This document shows positions 1 through 8,626 of a stretch of DNA of 64,000 nucleotides, one piece after another. The translations under genes and the position numbers were made by a program. Location of the stretch: NCBI GenBank assembly GCA_038900335.1, contig JBBMRB010000007.1, forward strand, positions 62,001 to 126,000, read 5' to 3'. The stretch's first letter is position 1, and each line of letters starts with the position of its first letter. The stretch is from Rs1 sp038900335. GTDB lineage: Bacteria > Pseudomonadota > Gammaproteobacteria > Pseudomonadales > Balneatricaceae. Under the pieces are notes generated by a model, which was given only the letters and a program-made list of their open reading frames with translations, did not search any database and had not been told where the DNA came from.

Positions 1-600
1 CAGGGACTCGTTCGGTATTTTAGTGAGCTGATGCTCTAAGTAATCAGCAATAATGTGCTTGGCTAATTCACGGTCGATGCCATTAGGCGATAGGGCTCCA
101 CGAAGCCAAATGCCATCAATTAATGCGGCGATTGATACGGCGACAAATTTAGCCTGCTCACCTGGCATTATCTTTTTCAGCTCAATGAGTAAGTGACTGA
201 TTAAGCGTTTTTCATTGACTCTTTGTAGCCTGAACAATTGCGGCTGGTGCATTGCTTGAGACCAAAAAGCGAGCCAGGTTTTAACGACTTTAGGAGCCAG
301 TTGTTCAGGGTCGAAATTACCGCCGACAATGGCTGCTATACGTGCGATCACATCATCGCTTTCACATGTCGCTAAGCGGTGCTGCACCCCTAGAGATAAC
401 TGTCGTAAAATTGAGCGCATAGTTGCCTCTAGTAAACCGTCTTTACCGCCAAAATAGTGATTGATAATGGCTGGTGAAACACCTGCATAACTACTAATTA
501 TAACCACGCTGGCTTTTTGCAAGCCGACATCATTAATAGCATTCATGGTTGCATCAATCAGCTGTGGTTTACGAATAGCAGGCATTCCTACTTTAGGCAT
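1..600 (-). CDS. betI: BetI, TetR-family choline-responsive repressor (3' end beyond window)
   Basis: The reverse strand from 600 reads an uninterrupted 200-codon frame that runs off the window start. It begins MPKVGMPAIRKPQLIDAT and contains a TetR helix-turn-helix with the residues NHYFGGKDGLLEATMR, followed by GGNFD, WLAFWSQAMHQP and ALIDGIWLRGALS, which are BetI signatures. E. coli BetI is about 195 residues, so only the last few residues and the stop should be missing. BetI represses genes for choline uptake and oxidation to glycine betaine; betBA would be expected just left of the window but cannot be seen. A palindrome about 140 bp upstream resembles its operator. Confidence 0.93.
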   Translation of the reverse strand, partial: MPKVGMPAIRKPQLIDATMNAINDVGLQKASVVIISSYAGVSPAIINHYFGGKDGLLEATMRSILRQLSLGVQHRLATCESDDVIARIAAIVGGNFDPEQLAPKVVKTWLAFWSQAMHQPQLFRLQRVNEKRLISHLLIELKKIMPGEQAKFVAVSIAALIDGIWLRGALSPNGIDRELAKHIIADYLEHQLTKIPNESL

Positions 601-736
601 TTGGCATGTTACCTTTAATGAGCGCTAAAAAGTTAGCTGCAAGCGTTATATAAAATTATGACAATTGATCAAGTTGCGCTCGTGACATTGCTGAATTTAT
701 TTGTGTATTTAATGTGTGATGAGCTAATTGCTATAG

Positions 737-764
737 TTTTTATTAAATGAGCGTTTAATAAAAA
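737..764. promoter_or_regulatory. Candidate BetI operator palindrome
   Basis: Perfect 11-base arms TTTTTATTAAA (737-747) and TTTAATAAAAA (754-764) flank the spacer TGAGCG. The right part reads ATGAGCGTTTAATA, which agrees with the known gammaproteobacterial BetI motif TTGAACGTTCAATA at 11 of 14 positions. It lies about 140 bp before betI, consistent with autoregulation of a betI-led operon. The palindrome is seen; its assignment to BetI is inference. Confidence 0.45.
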
Positions 765-1080
765 TAAATGAATCGTAAAAGACTGTCAAGGTGGAAGGGG
801 TTTTTAACCAAGTTAGTGGCGAAAATGAGCAATTAAGTCGGTAAAAATAAGCTTTTAGTTAAAAATCAAAATTTCTAATAATTTTAATGCAGCTAGCTTT
901 GTCGTGGCGATAACTATGCGTAGTGTTTAGTGGTGATGTTAGCTGATGTGATTAATAAAGATAACCCTGCAGAGCAGGTGCAGGCTGTTGACTATAAGCA
1001 CAGTGTTTTGGCTTGCACAGTACAGGTGTACTTGAGCTGTATTAAAAGCTGGTTAATACTGCGATTTAGCTAGCTGTTTA

Positions 1081-1106
1081 AAAGCCATGTTAGTTGTCAT
1101 GGCTTT
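1081..1106 (-). terminator. Rho-independent terminator after the old yellow enzyme gene
   Basis: AAAGCCATG (1081-1089) and CATGGCTTT (1098-1106) form a 9-bp stem with an 8-base loop. Read on the minus strand, the stem ends in TTTTAAA, giving a short U-tract. It lies 52 bases past the stop of the minus-strand reductase gene. Confidence 0.6.
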
Positions 1107-1157
1107 GTTTGCGCGCAAGCTTTTAATATGTACCGGGCAAATATTAAAAGTAGTGAG

Positions 1158-2237
1158 CTAAGATGCGCTCATGACTGGGTAGTCCGTATAGCCTTTGGCG
1201 TCAGCGGTATAGAAGGTGGTTTGATCGGGTGTGTTTAAAGCACTCGCGGCCTTCACTCGTTGTGGATAATCTGGGTTTGCTAAAAAAGCGGTGCCAAAGG
1301 CAACAGTGTCAGCTTGGTTACTGCTCACAACCTGCTCTGCTTCTTGTGCACTGTAACCCATGTTTACCATGAGGTGGCCATTATAATTCTCGCGTGCGAC
1401 TGATATGACATCACCTTCTTGTATACCAAAGAAATCAGCACGCATGACATGTAAATAGGCCAGCTTGAATTGATTAAGATGTTTCGCCATGTAACGCATC
1501 CACTCAATAGGGTTGCTATCTTTCATACTATTAAAGCTATTTAAAGGCGATAGGCGCAAGCCGACACGACCGCTACCCATCACTTCGCAAACAGCGGTTA
1601 AAATTTCGCTTAAAAAACGTGCACGATTTTCAAATGATCCACCGTACTCATCACTGCGCTGGTTACTGCTATCTCGCAAAAACTGATCAATTAAATAGCC
1701 GTTAGCACCATGAATTTCGATGCCATCAAAGCCCGCTGCTTTGGCATTGATTGCCGCTTGGCGAAAGTCATCGACCAATGACGCTATTTGTTCTTTATTC
1801 AGAGCTAAGGGCACGGTATAGGCTTTTTTGCCCTGCGCAGTATGAGTTTCATCATCGATTGCAATCGCGCTTGGTGCAACGCATTCCTTACCATCATTGA
1901 AAAGAGGGTGAGCTGCGCGACCTGCATGCCATATCTGCATAAAAATACGCCCCCCCGCCTGATGTACCGCTTGTGTTGTCAGCTTCCAGCCTGCAATTTG
2001 GCTGTCGCTATAAATACCAGGGTCGTGACCAAAGGCAGATGTTTGTGCTGATACCATGGTGCATTCTGTTATTAACAAACCAGCGCTAGCTCGTTGTGCG
2101 TAGTAGTCGGCCATTAAGCTATTAGGTTGATGGTCAATAGCGCGACAGCGGGTCAGTGGGGCCATGATAAAGCGATTAGGTAATGATACGTCACCTATTT
2201 TAGTAGCTGAAAATAGTGATGTTGTGTTATCTGACAT
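1158..2237 (-). CDS. Old yellow enzyme family ene-reductase (NemA/XenB-like)
   Basis: A 359-residue FMN-dependent TIM-barrel oxidoreductase expected to reduce activated C=C bonds (enals, enones, N-ethylmaleimide) or nitro compounds with NAD(P)H in the cytoplasm. The N-terminal FMN site NRFIMAPLTRCRA (21-33) is present. The substrate-binding and proton-donor cluster HGANGY lies at 176-181 (His176, Asn179, Tyr181), followed by QFLRDSSNQRSDEYGGS. Length matches the family (about 360). It stands alone, reads away from the decarboxylase cluster to its right, and ends at a terminator. The natural substrate cannot be inferred, so no gene symbol is given. Confidence 0.92.
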   Translation of the reverse strand: MSDNTTSLFSATKIGDVSLPNRFIMAPLTRCRAIDHQPNSLMADYYAQRASAGLLITECTMVSAQTSAFGHDPGIYSDSQIAGWKLTTQAVHQAGGRIFMQIWHAGRAAHPLFNDGKECVAPSAIAIDDETHTAQGKKAYTVPLALNKEQIASLVDDFRQAAINAKAAGFDGIEIHGANGYLIDQFLRDSSNQRSDEYGGSFENRARFLSEILTAVCEVMGSGRVGLRLSPLNSFNSMKDSNPIEWMRYMAKHLNQFKLAYLHVMRADFFGIQEGDVISVARENYNGHLMVNMGYSAQEAEQVVSSNQADTVAFGTAFLANPDYPQRVKAASALNTPDQTTFYTADAKGYTDYPVMSAS

Positions 2238-2880
2238 GATGGCTTCCGTTAATTAAGAGTATTGATGTGAATATACCGCTTATATTGGGCTCCTTTTAAC
2301 AAATACAATCGAGCGGATTATTAGCGATGATGTAAGGCGGTATGTAAAAATATGGCACAGCTCATTTGTGTTGCAACAAGGTTAAGCTATTAATAATAGT
2401 GGCGATTGATAGGGCGGCATCAATGATTGTAAAAGCTGCAAATGCAAATGATAAATCATCAAATATTGCACTAAAGGCTAGGTCGGACATAGCTTGTTAG
2501 GTTATTGTTAATGTCAATTTTGAGTTTAATTAAATACAGATTTAAGGTTTATATACGGTTTTCAAGTTTTAGTTGTGTATACTCAGGTTAAACTTAGCTG
2601 AGTTGGAGGTGAGTTTTAGTTGAGTAGATTCAAATTTTCATGGTGATTTTATTTTGTAAAATGATATAAATAAATTAAAAAGTTTTGTTGTTTTTACAAA
2701 ACATACTAAAAATCATAATCTTAATAAAAAATAATGAGCTGCTAAAAGAGCATTTTGATTTTGCTAGTTGATGTTTTACTAGCAATATGTTCCATTAAAT
2801 TATTAATTAAAAATATTGTTTATTAAATTTTATTGTAAATATTTTTGGAATTTATTAGCAGATAAGAACGAGGTAGGGAA
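2238..2880. other. AT-rich divergent intergenic region with inverted repeats
   Basis: This 643-base gap separates the divergent ene-reductase and decarboxylase genes and holds no plausible gene. It becomes very AT-rich towards the decarboxylase and carries three inverted repeats: ATTTT-GT-AAAAT (2651-2662), GTTTTGT-N7-ACAAAAC (2682-2702) and TTGCTAGT-N9-ACTAGCAA (2761-2785). These may be operators. A GAGGTAGGG ribosome-binding site lies directly before the decarboxylase ATG. Confidence 0.55.
2761..2785. promoter_or_regulatory. Inverted repeat upstream of the decarboxylase cluster
   Basis: Arms TTGCTAGT (2761-2768) and ACTAGCAA (2778-2785) pair perfectly across a 9-base spacer, 95 bases before the start of the PLP decarboxylase. 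Neither strand has a U-tract after it, so a terminator is unlikely. A regulator-binding site or 5' leader hairpin is the better guess. Confidence 0.35.
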
Positions 2881-5736
2881 ATGCCATTAAGTCAAGAGTA
2901 CTATGCAGAACTTGGTTTTTATCATCAGGTAACTCAGTTGCGATCTGACACTTGGGGACGGCTTAGCAAATTTACTGAATTGTTACAGGGAAAGGATGCC
3001 ACTAACCGAGAATTTAATCGAATTAGAAAATCTGTTAATCATTGTTTAAACACACTGGATTGGATTGAAAAGTATCATGCGTTTCCATCGACAGACGATT
3101 TTAATGCATTGTGGGAAGATTTTAATACCCTTGATCATCATGGGTTAAATCGTTCAGTTAAAAGAATTTCGCGAGCTTTATCTAGCGATTCTTATCGTCG
3201 TAGTAGCATTGATTTGAATGGCTCTGGACAAGGCGAGCAAGAGCAAGTAGAAGAGTTTGAATCACTACATAGTCAACTTGAGCAAAGCTATACCAAATCA
3301 AAGCCATATTTTGAGCTGTTAGTTGTAGATGATATTTCTAGTGCCGCTGTTAGAGCGATGCGCCAAGTCTTTAGAAACCTGCGCAGTAATGAAGATGAGT
3401 TTATCTACGACGTGGTTGTCGTACCTAGTTTTGAAGATGCCATCACTGCTATTTTAATTAATAAGAATATCCAAGCTTGTATTTTGCGCCAAGGCGTTCC
3501 GATGAAAGCGAAAGGAGCCAATGTAGGCGGTTTGGATGAGTTTTTAATTGGCGTTAAAAGCTATAATGACGATGTTAAACGCATTATCGAACTCGGTAAA
3601 ACCATGAAGGATATTCGTCCTGAATTGGATCTTTATTTAATTGCTAATATCGCCGCTGAGAAAATAGCGGGTTCTAGATCACAATCCTTTAGACGCATAT
3701 TTTATCGCGACAATGATTATTTAGAGAAGCATCACTGCATTCTAAGTGGGGTTGATGAGCGCTATAATACCCCTTTCTTTAATGCTCTTAAAAAATACAG
3801 CCGTAAACCTACCGGTATTTTTCATGCCATGCCTGTCTCTAGAGGCAAGTCTGCTATTAGCTCTAACTGGATAGGGGATATGGTTGATTTTTATGGTATT
3901 AATATCTTTTTGGCTGAAACGTCGACTACCTCCGGTGGCTTGGATTCGCTACTACAACCGCACGGTCCGCTGAAAAAAGCACAAGAGTATGCTAGTCGTG
4001 CCTTTGGCTCGCACGAAACATTCTTTGTTACCAATGGCACATCGACAGCTAATAAAATTGTTGTTCAGGCGCTAATACAGCCAGGTGATATCGTGATGGT
4101 GGATAGGGATTGTCATAAATCTCATCACTATGGCATGGTGCTATCCGGTGCTCATGTTTGCTATCTTGATTCTTACCCTATTAATGAATACTCGATGTAT
4201 GGCGCGGTGCCGATTCGTGAAATCAAGAAACAACTGCTTGAGTACAAACGCGCTGGCAAGTTAGATAAAGTAAAAATGTTACTGCTTACCAACTGTACCT
4301 TTGATGGTATTGTTTACAATGTACGTAGAGTCATGGAAGAGTGTTTAGCAATTAAACCTGATCTAGTATTCTTGTGGGATGAAGCTTGGTTTGCATTCGC
4401 AAGTTTTAATCCTATATACCGTCAACGTACTGGTATGCATACCGCTCGCACCTTGCGCCGTAAATTTAAATCTGAAGAGTATAAAGACCAATATGCAAAA
4501 TACTCTAAGAAAATGGCGGTATTAGATCCTAATGATGATGCAACTTGGTTAGATAATCGGTTAATTCCCGATCCTACTAAGGCACGTATTCGCACCTATA
4601 CGACTCATTCTACCCATAAAACACTGACCTCTTTACGTCAGGGTTCAATGATTCATATCTTTGATCAGGACTATAATCAAAAAGTGGAAGGCCCCTTCCA
4701 CGAAGCTTATATGACGCATACCACCACATCACCTAATTACCAAATCTTGGCATCGCTCGATCTAGGGCGTCGTCAAGTTGAGTTAGAAGGTTATGGTTTA
4801 GTGCATCGCCAGCTAGAAATAGCGATGAGTTTGCGTAGCACTATGTATAACGATGATAGATTTAATAAATACTTTAAGTTTTTGGTTAATAAAGACATGG
4901 TTCCTAAAGAATACAGGGAATCTGGTGTTGAATCTTATTATGATCGTAAAACAGGCTTCTCACATATGGAAGAAGCATGGCGCGATGATGAGTTTGTGGT
5001 AGACCCTACCCGTATTACTTTAGAAATAGGCAATACCGGTATTGATGGTGATACTTTCAAAAATCAAATTCTGATGGATAAACATGGTATCCAGATTAAT
5101 AAGACCTCTAGAAATACCGTATTGTTCATGATTAATATCGGTACGACGAGAAGTGCCACTGCGCATTTGATCGAAGTGTTTCAAAGTATTGTTAACCAGT
5201 TTGAACACGATGAGGATGTACGCAGCCCTAAAGAGCGTGAAATTCAGGCTAAGAAAGTTAAGTCATTAACACAAGACTTACCTCCATTGCCTGATTTTAG
5301 TTATTTCCACAATGCTTTTAGATGCTCAGCCGGTGCGAATATTAATACTCCAGAGGGAAATATTCGCGATGCGTTTTTCCTGAGCTATAACGATGAGAAC
5401 TGTGAGTATTTTCATTTTGAAAAAGGTGAAATGCACGAGTTAATGAAAACAAGAGAGTTAGTCTCGACTAGTTTTGTTATTCCCTACCCTCCAGGGTTCC
5501 CAATACTTGTACCAGGACAGGTGATAAGTGAAGAAATTATTGATTACATGTTGGCGCTTGATGTTACAGAGATTCATGGCTATCGACCGGACTTCGGGCT
5601 TGGGGTCTTCACCGAGGCAGCCCTTGAAACAGTGCTCGCTAAAAACAGGCCTGTTCTCTCAGTGCCTGCAGCAAATACTGAAGTTGTTATTTCCCCCGTC
5701 AAAAAAAACAGAGCCAAGCAAACCGGAAATAAATAA
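2881..5736 (+). CDS. Long Orn/Lys/Arg-type PLP-dependent amino acid decarboxylase
   Basis: A 951-residue fold-type I PLP enzyme of the ornithine/lysine/arginine decarboxylase class, longer than the usual 710-760. A helical N-terminal extension (about 1-145) precedes a response-regulator-like wing domain (146-290, with LLVVDDISS). The PLP core follows: TNGTSTANK, then Asp500 in WDEAWFAFASF and the Schiff-base Lys580 in HSTHKTLTSLRQGS. The C-terminal domain carries PYPPGFPILVPGQVI (about 865-880) and ends in a Lys-rich tail. It should decarboxylate a basic or related amino acid to an amine; the substrate is not readable. It leads the cluster and is followed after 43 bases by the ATP-grasp gene. 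Confidence 0.9.
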   Translation: MPLSQEYYAELGFYHQVTQLRSDTWGRLSKFTELLQGKDATNREFNRIRKSVNHCLNTLDWIEKYHAFPSTDDFNALWEDFNTLDHHGLNRSVKRISRALSSDSYRRSSIDLNGSGQGEQEQVEEFESLHSQLEQSYTKSKPYFELLVVDDISSAAVRAMRQVFRNLRSNEDEFIYDVVVVPSFEDAITAILINKNIQACILRQGVPMKAKGANVGGLDEFLIGVKSYNDDVKRIIELGKTMKDIRPELDLYLIANIAAEKIAGSRSQSFRRIFYRDNDYLEKHHCILSGVDERYNTPFFNALKKYSRKPTGIFHAMPVSRGKSAISSNWIGDMVDFYGINIFLAETSTTSGGLDSLLQPHGPLKKAQEYASRAFGSHETFFVTNGTSTANKIVVQALIQPGDIVMVDRDCHKSHHYGMVLSGAHVCYLDSYPINEYSMYGAVPIREIKKQLLEYKRAGKLDKVKMLLLTNCTFDGIVYNVRRVMEECLAIKPDLVFLWDEAWFAFASFNPIYRQRTGMHTARTLRRKFKSEEYKDQYAKYSKKMAVLDPNDDATWLDNRLIPDPTKARIRTYTTHSTHKTLTSLRQGSMIHIFDQDYNQKVEGPFHEAYMTHTTTSPNYQILASLDLGRRQVELEGYGLVHRQLEIAMSLRSTMYNDDRFNKYFKFLVNKDMVPKEYRESGVESYYDRKTGFSHMEEAWRDDEFVVDPTRITLEIGNTGIDGDTFKNQILMDKHGIQINKTSRNTVLFMINIGTTRSATAHLIEVFQSIVNQFEHDEDVRSPKEREIQAKKVKSLTQDLPPLPDFSYFHNAFRCSAGANINTPEGNIRDAFFLSYNDENCEYFHFEKGEMHELMKTRELVSTSFVIPYPPGFPILVPGQVISEEIIDYMLALDVTEIHGYRPDFGLGVFTEAALETVLAKNRPVLSVPAANTEVVISPVKKNRAKQTGNK

Positions 5737-5779
5737 TACCAATGAAAAAGATAAAGCTGAGTTAAAGGAAGATTTGACA

Positions 5780-7258
5780 ATGAAAAAACCAGTACTAAAA
5801 AACTTATCAGATATTAGACGTTATTTTTTGCGTAATGAAACACCGATGTATTTTATCAGTGCAACAAACTTTAACTTGCTGGGTATTTCGGCTTGGGTTA
5901 AAAATTTCAGATATATTAATTATTTAGATTGTTTTGATGGCAAGCATCCCAACGTGTTCGTGCCTGGTGAATTACCGCATGCTGAGTTTGAAAGTATCGA
6001 AGATATCAATAATTATCTACTTGAACACAAAGATGTGGTTGATTACATTGGCAGTCGCGCAAGCGAGGGCGAAAGAGGTAAGGCCATCTTTTTAATGTTT
6101 GATGAAAAGACAGAGGAGCTGTGTGAGGAGTTGGGCTTAGATGTTTGCTTTCCTAGCGCAAAATTGCGCAGTGAGTTAGATAACAAGATTGAAACAGTCA
6201 GAATTGGCAATAGAGCAGGTGTGCCAAGTGTGCCTAATTTACTGGAAAAAGTGACAAGCTATGAGCACCTTTGTGAAGTCAGTGCTCAGCTAGGTACTGA
6301 CTTAGTATTACAAACAGCGTTTGGCGATTCAGGACATACCACGTATTTCATTAGCAATAAGCAAGAGTACAGCAAATATGCTGCTGAAATAGAATGTGGT
6401 GAAGAAATCAAAATAATGAAGCGCATTAATTGTCGCGGTTCAGCAATTGAGGCATGTACCACCAAGAAGGGCACAGTAGTTGGCCCATTAATGACTGAAC
6501 TGGTTGGCTTTAAAGATCTGACACCATACAAAGGTGGTTGGTGTGGTAATGAGATATATGCCGGTGCTTTTACCGATGAGATAAGAGCTAAAGCACGTGA
6601 ATATACTTTCTCTTTTGGTGAGGCATTACGTGCAGAGGGCTATCGTGGCTACTTCGAACTAGATTTTCTAATTGATACAGATAACGGTGAGGTGTATCTA
6701 GGTGAGCTCAACCCGCGTGTAACAGGTGCTAGCTCGTTAACTAACCATGCTGCGTTTGCTCATGCTGATGCACCATTGTTCTTGTTCCATTTGCTTGAAT
6801 TCTGTGATGTTGAGTTTGATTTTGATGTTGAGCAGTTGAATGAGCGTTGGGCAGAAGAAGACAATATTGATAGCTGGTCTCAGCTGGTAATTAAGCATAC
6901 TGATGAGAGTGTCGCGCTAATTAATCAGGCGCCTGAATCAGGCATCTATAAAATGGATGATGAGGGGAATGTCGAATACAGTTATTTCGATTATCGTCGC
7001 CGTGCAGTAGAAACTGATAATGAAGCGTTTTTCTTACGTATTAGTGATGTCAACGATTACGAATATGAGGGTGCTGATCTAGGGATTCTTATTACGCGCG
7101 GTCGTTTGATGACAGATGATTTCGAGCTTAATGAGCGCGCTAAAATGTGGATTGACGGCATTCGTGGCAGCTTTAAAAGCACTCAGTTAACTGACACTCA
7201 AGTTGAACTAGCTTATACACCTAACTCATTAGAAGCAGGTGCTTTCAAAATACTTTGA
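5780..7258 (+). CDS. ATP-grasp domain ligase, biotin-carboxylase-like
   Basis: A 492-residue ATP-grasp enzyme, a class that usually forms an amide, peptide or acyl bond through an acyl phosphate. The ATP-grasp core shows FELDFLID (Glu293, Asp295) and LGELNPRVTGAS (Glu309, Asn311, Arg313), the usual Mg-ATP ligands. No biotinyl or carboxyltransferase domain follows, so a free-standing ligase is more likely than a carboxylase. An upstream in-frame TTG at 5528 lies inside the decarboxylase gene. ATG 5780 has AAAGGAA nine bases before it and is the better start. It sits 43 bases after the decarboxylase and is probably cotranscribed; substrates are unknown. Confidence 0.85.
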   Translation: MKKPVLKNLSDIRRYFLRNETPMYFISATNFNLLGISAWVKNFRYINYLDCFDGKHPNVFVPGELPHAEFESIEDINNYLLEHKDVVDYIGSRASEGERGKAIFLMFDEKTEELCEELGLDVCFPSAKLRSELDNKIETVRIGNRAGVPSVPNLLEKVTSYEHLCEVSAQLGTDLVLQTAFGDSGHTTYFISNKQEYSKYAAEIECGEEIKIMKRINCRGSAIEACTTKKGTVVGPLMTELVGFKDLTPYKGGWCGNEIYAGAFTDEIRAKAREYTFSFGEALRAEGYRGYFELDFLIDTDNGEVYLGELNPRVTGASSLTNHAAFAHADAPLFLFHLLEFCDVEFDFDVEQLNERWAEEDNIDSWSQLVIKHTDESVALINQAPESGIYKMDDEGNVEYSYFDYRRRAVETDNEAFFLRISDVNDYEYEGADLGILITRGRLMTDDFELNERAKMWIDGIRGSFKSTQLTDTQVELAYTPNSLEAGAFKIL

Positions 7259-7272
7259 TGTAAAATTACATA

Positions 7273-7297
7273 AAGCTGCCAGTTAAATTGGCAGCTT
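7273..7297 (+). terminator. Hairpin after the ATP-grasp gene
   Basis: AAGCTGCCA (7273-7281) and TGGCAGCTT (7289-7297) form a 9-bp stem with a 7-base loop, 14 bases past the ATP-grasp stop. The following CTTGCCCTTT is a poor U-tract, so termination may be partial and the downstream hydrolase genes could still be read through. Confidence 0.55.
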
Positions 7298-7447
7298 CTT
7301 GCCCTTTACTTTATGCAGCTTAGGTTTTGCTCTAAGTCATATCGATGCTTAGATGAGAAAGGTAAATTTAATTAAACTTTTTGGTAGCAATTATCAAAAG
7401 TTAGCTCTTTTATAAAGTGATAAAGAGCGATTTAGAAGTGCGGATAT

Positions 7448-8470
7448 ATGCCCTATACGTTTCGGTCCATTAGTGAAGATTACCCTGCTGAAAAATGGCA
7501 AAGCTATTTTAAAGAAGTGTGGCCGAGTTATAAAAACTGGTATTTTTCCGAAGGTGTTAATGCAAGGCCGCGCTACCTTACCTGTTTAAATCAGCTAAAA
7601 AAGCATATGCCTGAATTAGTACCTGTGTATCAGCGTTTAGTTGAATTAGGTGGCGGTAGTGATAGTGTCGCACGCGCACTTTCTCTGTATAATCCGCCGA
7701 TGTATTTTTCAGGTTGTTCGCAAGCGGTGTGGCGCAGACACGAAGAAAATTTTCTTATTCGTAATTACGATTACAACCCTCTTTATACCGAGGGCACAAT
7801 AGTAAAGACGAAATGGGATAAAAGGCAAGTTATCGGTATGTCCGATTGTTTGTGGGGCATTGTCGATGGAATGAATGACTCCGGGCTTTGCGTGTCTCTT
7901 GCCTTTGGCGGTAAAACTGAAGGCGGTGATGGTTTCGGAGTGCCATTAATTGTACGTTATGTATTAGAAACATGTGACACGACGGCAGAAGCGGTGGCAG
8001 TTTTAAAGCGTTTACCGTGTCATATGGCATATAACTTAACAGTTTTGGATATGCAGGGATATGCTGTTACCGTTTGGTTGTCTCCCAATGCTGATGCGGT
8101 TGTACTTGCTGATTTAGCGACGACTAACCACCAGGAGAAAATTACTTGGAAACGCCATGCAATCGCAACAAAAACTGTTGAAAGGCTAATGTTTTTAGAT
8201 CAAAGTTTGCGTAATGTTTACCAGACATCTGATCGGTTTATCCAAAGTTTTTTACAGCCACCGTTATATAGCGACGCTTTTAAAAGAGGCTTTGGCACCT
8301 TATATACCACTATCTATAGTCCGTATGATGGCTCGGTTAGAGTTTTATGGAAAGATCAAAGCTGGTTGCTAAGTTTTTATGCGTTTGAAGAAGGGGAAAG
8401 ACATGTCAATTATGTGGACTTAGGGATGTCTAGCTTCTCAATCCCTAAGTATATACCGCAAGTGAACTAG
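7448..8470 (+). CDS. Ntn-type linear amide C-N hydrolase, peptidase C45/AAT-like
   Basis: A 340-residue protein resembling the acyl-CoA:6-aminopenicillanate acyltransferase / C45 family of N-terminal-nucleophile hydrolases. The likely nucleophile is Cys90 in FSGCSQAV, preceded by Gly89 as in autoprocessed members. It is followed by the family features RNYDYNP and GIVDGMNDSGLCVSLAFGG. Residues 1-89 would be the propeptide or alpha-subunit if it self-cleaves. No signal peptide is seen, so it is probably cytoplasmic. The family cleaves or transfers linear amides. It lies between the ATP-grasp ligase and a nitrilase-type amidase, suggesting amide-linked intermediates in one pathway. Confidence 0.8.
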   Translation: MPYTFRSISEDYPAEKWQSYFKEVWPSYKNWYFSEGVNARPRYLTCLNQLKKHMPELVPVYQRLVELGGGSDSVARALSLYNPPMYFSGCSQAVWRRHEENFLIRNYDYNPLYTEGTIVKTKWDKRQVIGMSDCLWGIVDGMNDSGLCVSLAFGGKTEGGDGFGVPLIVRYVLETCDTTAEAVAVLKRLPCHMAYNLTVLDMQGYAVTVWLSPNADAVVLADLATTNHQEKITWKRHAIATKTVERLMFLDQSLRNVYQTSDRFIQSFLQPPLYSDAFKRGFGTLYTTIYSPYDGSVRVLWKDQSWLLSFYAFEEGERHVNYVDLGMSSFSIPKYIPQVN

Positions 8471-8518
8471 GCTTGTAGCTTATGAGTGGTTTACGATGAT
8501 CGCTACACAGAACAAACA

Positions 8519-8548
8519 CGCTAATGTTTATAGCTATTAACATTAGCG
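8519..8548. repeat. Inverted repeat between the two amidohydrolase genes
   Basis: CGCTAATGTT (8519-8528) and AACATTAGCG (8539-8548) pair perfectly across a 10-base loop. On the plus strand the stem is followed by TAAAAAAACG rather than T residues, so it is not a canonical terminator. It could be a leader hairpin, an RNA-stability element or an operator ahead of the nitrilase gene. Confidence 0.5.
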
Positions 8549-8626
8549 TAAAAAAACGAAATAAGAGAATGTATCACTGCGAAAGTATACCTTCTATCAC
8601 AAGATTTTAGAATTAGGACAAGAAAT

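Larger units (their letters stand above)
601..1157. other. Intergenic region upstream of betI
   Basis: This 557-base stretch has no convincing coding frame. It holds a candidate BetI operator (737-764), a second half-similar site close to the betI start (614-630, sharing the core TGAGCG and an AGCGCT palindrome) and a rho-independent terminator at 1081-1106 for the gene on its right. A short inverted repeat (AGTACA, two bases, TGTACT, 1019-1032) is also present, but nothing ties it to a function. Confidence 0.6.

Noticed and set aside
1019..1032. AGTACA-GG-TGTACT inverted repeat as an operator
   Set aside because: It is short, lies about 420 bases upstream of betI, outside any likely promoter, and no second copy was seen.
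5528..5779. 84-residue upstream extension of the ATP-grasp protein
   Set aside because: It overlaps the conserved end of the decarboxylase in another frame and lacks a ribosome-binding site; ATG 5780 has a good one.
8519..8548. Hairpin between the Ntn hydrolase and nitrilase genes as a terminator
   Set aside because: The plus strand has A residues, not T residues, after the stem, so it does not fit a rho-independent terminator for the upstream gene.
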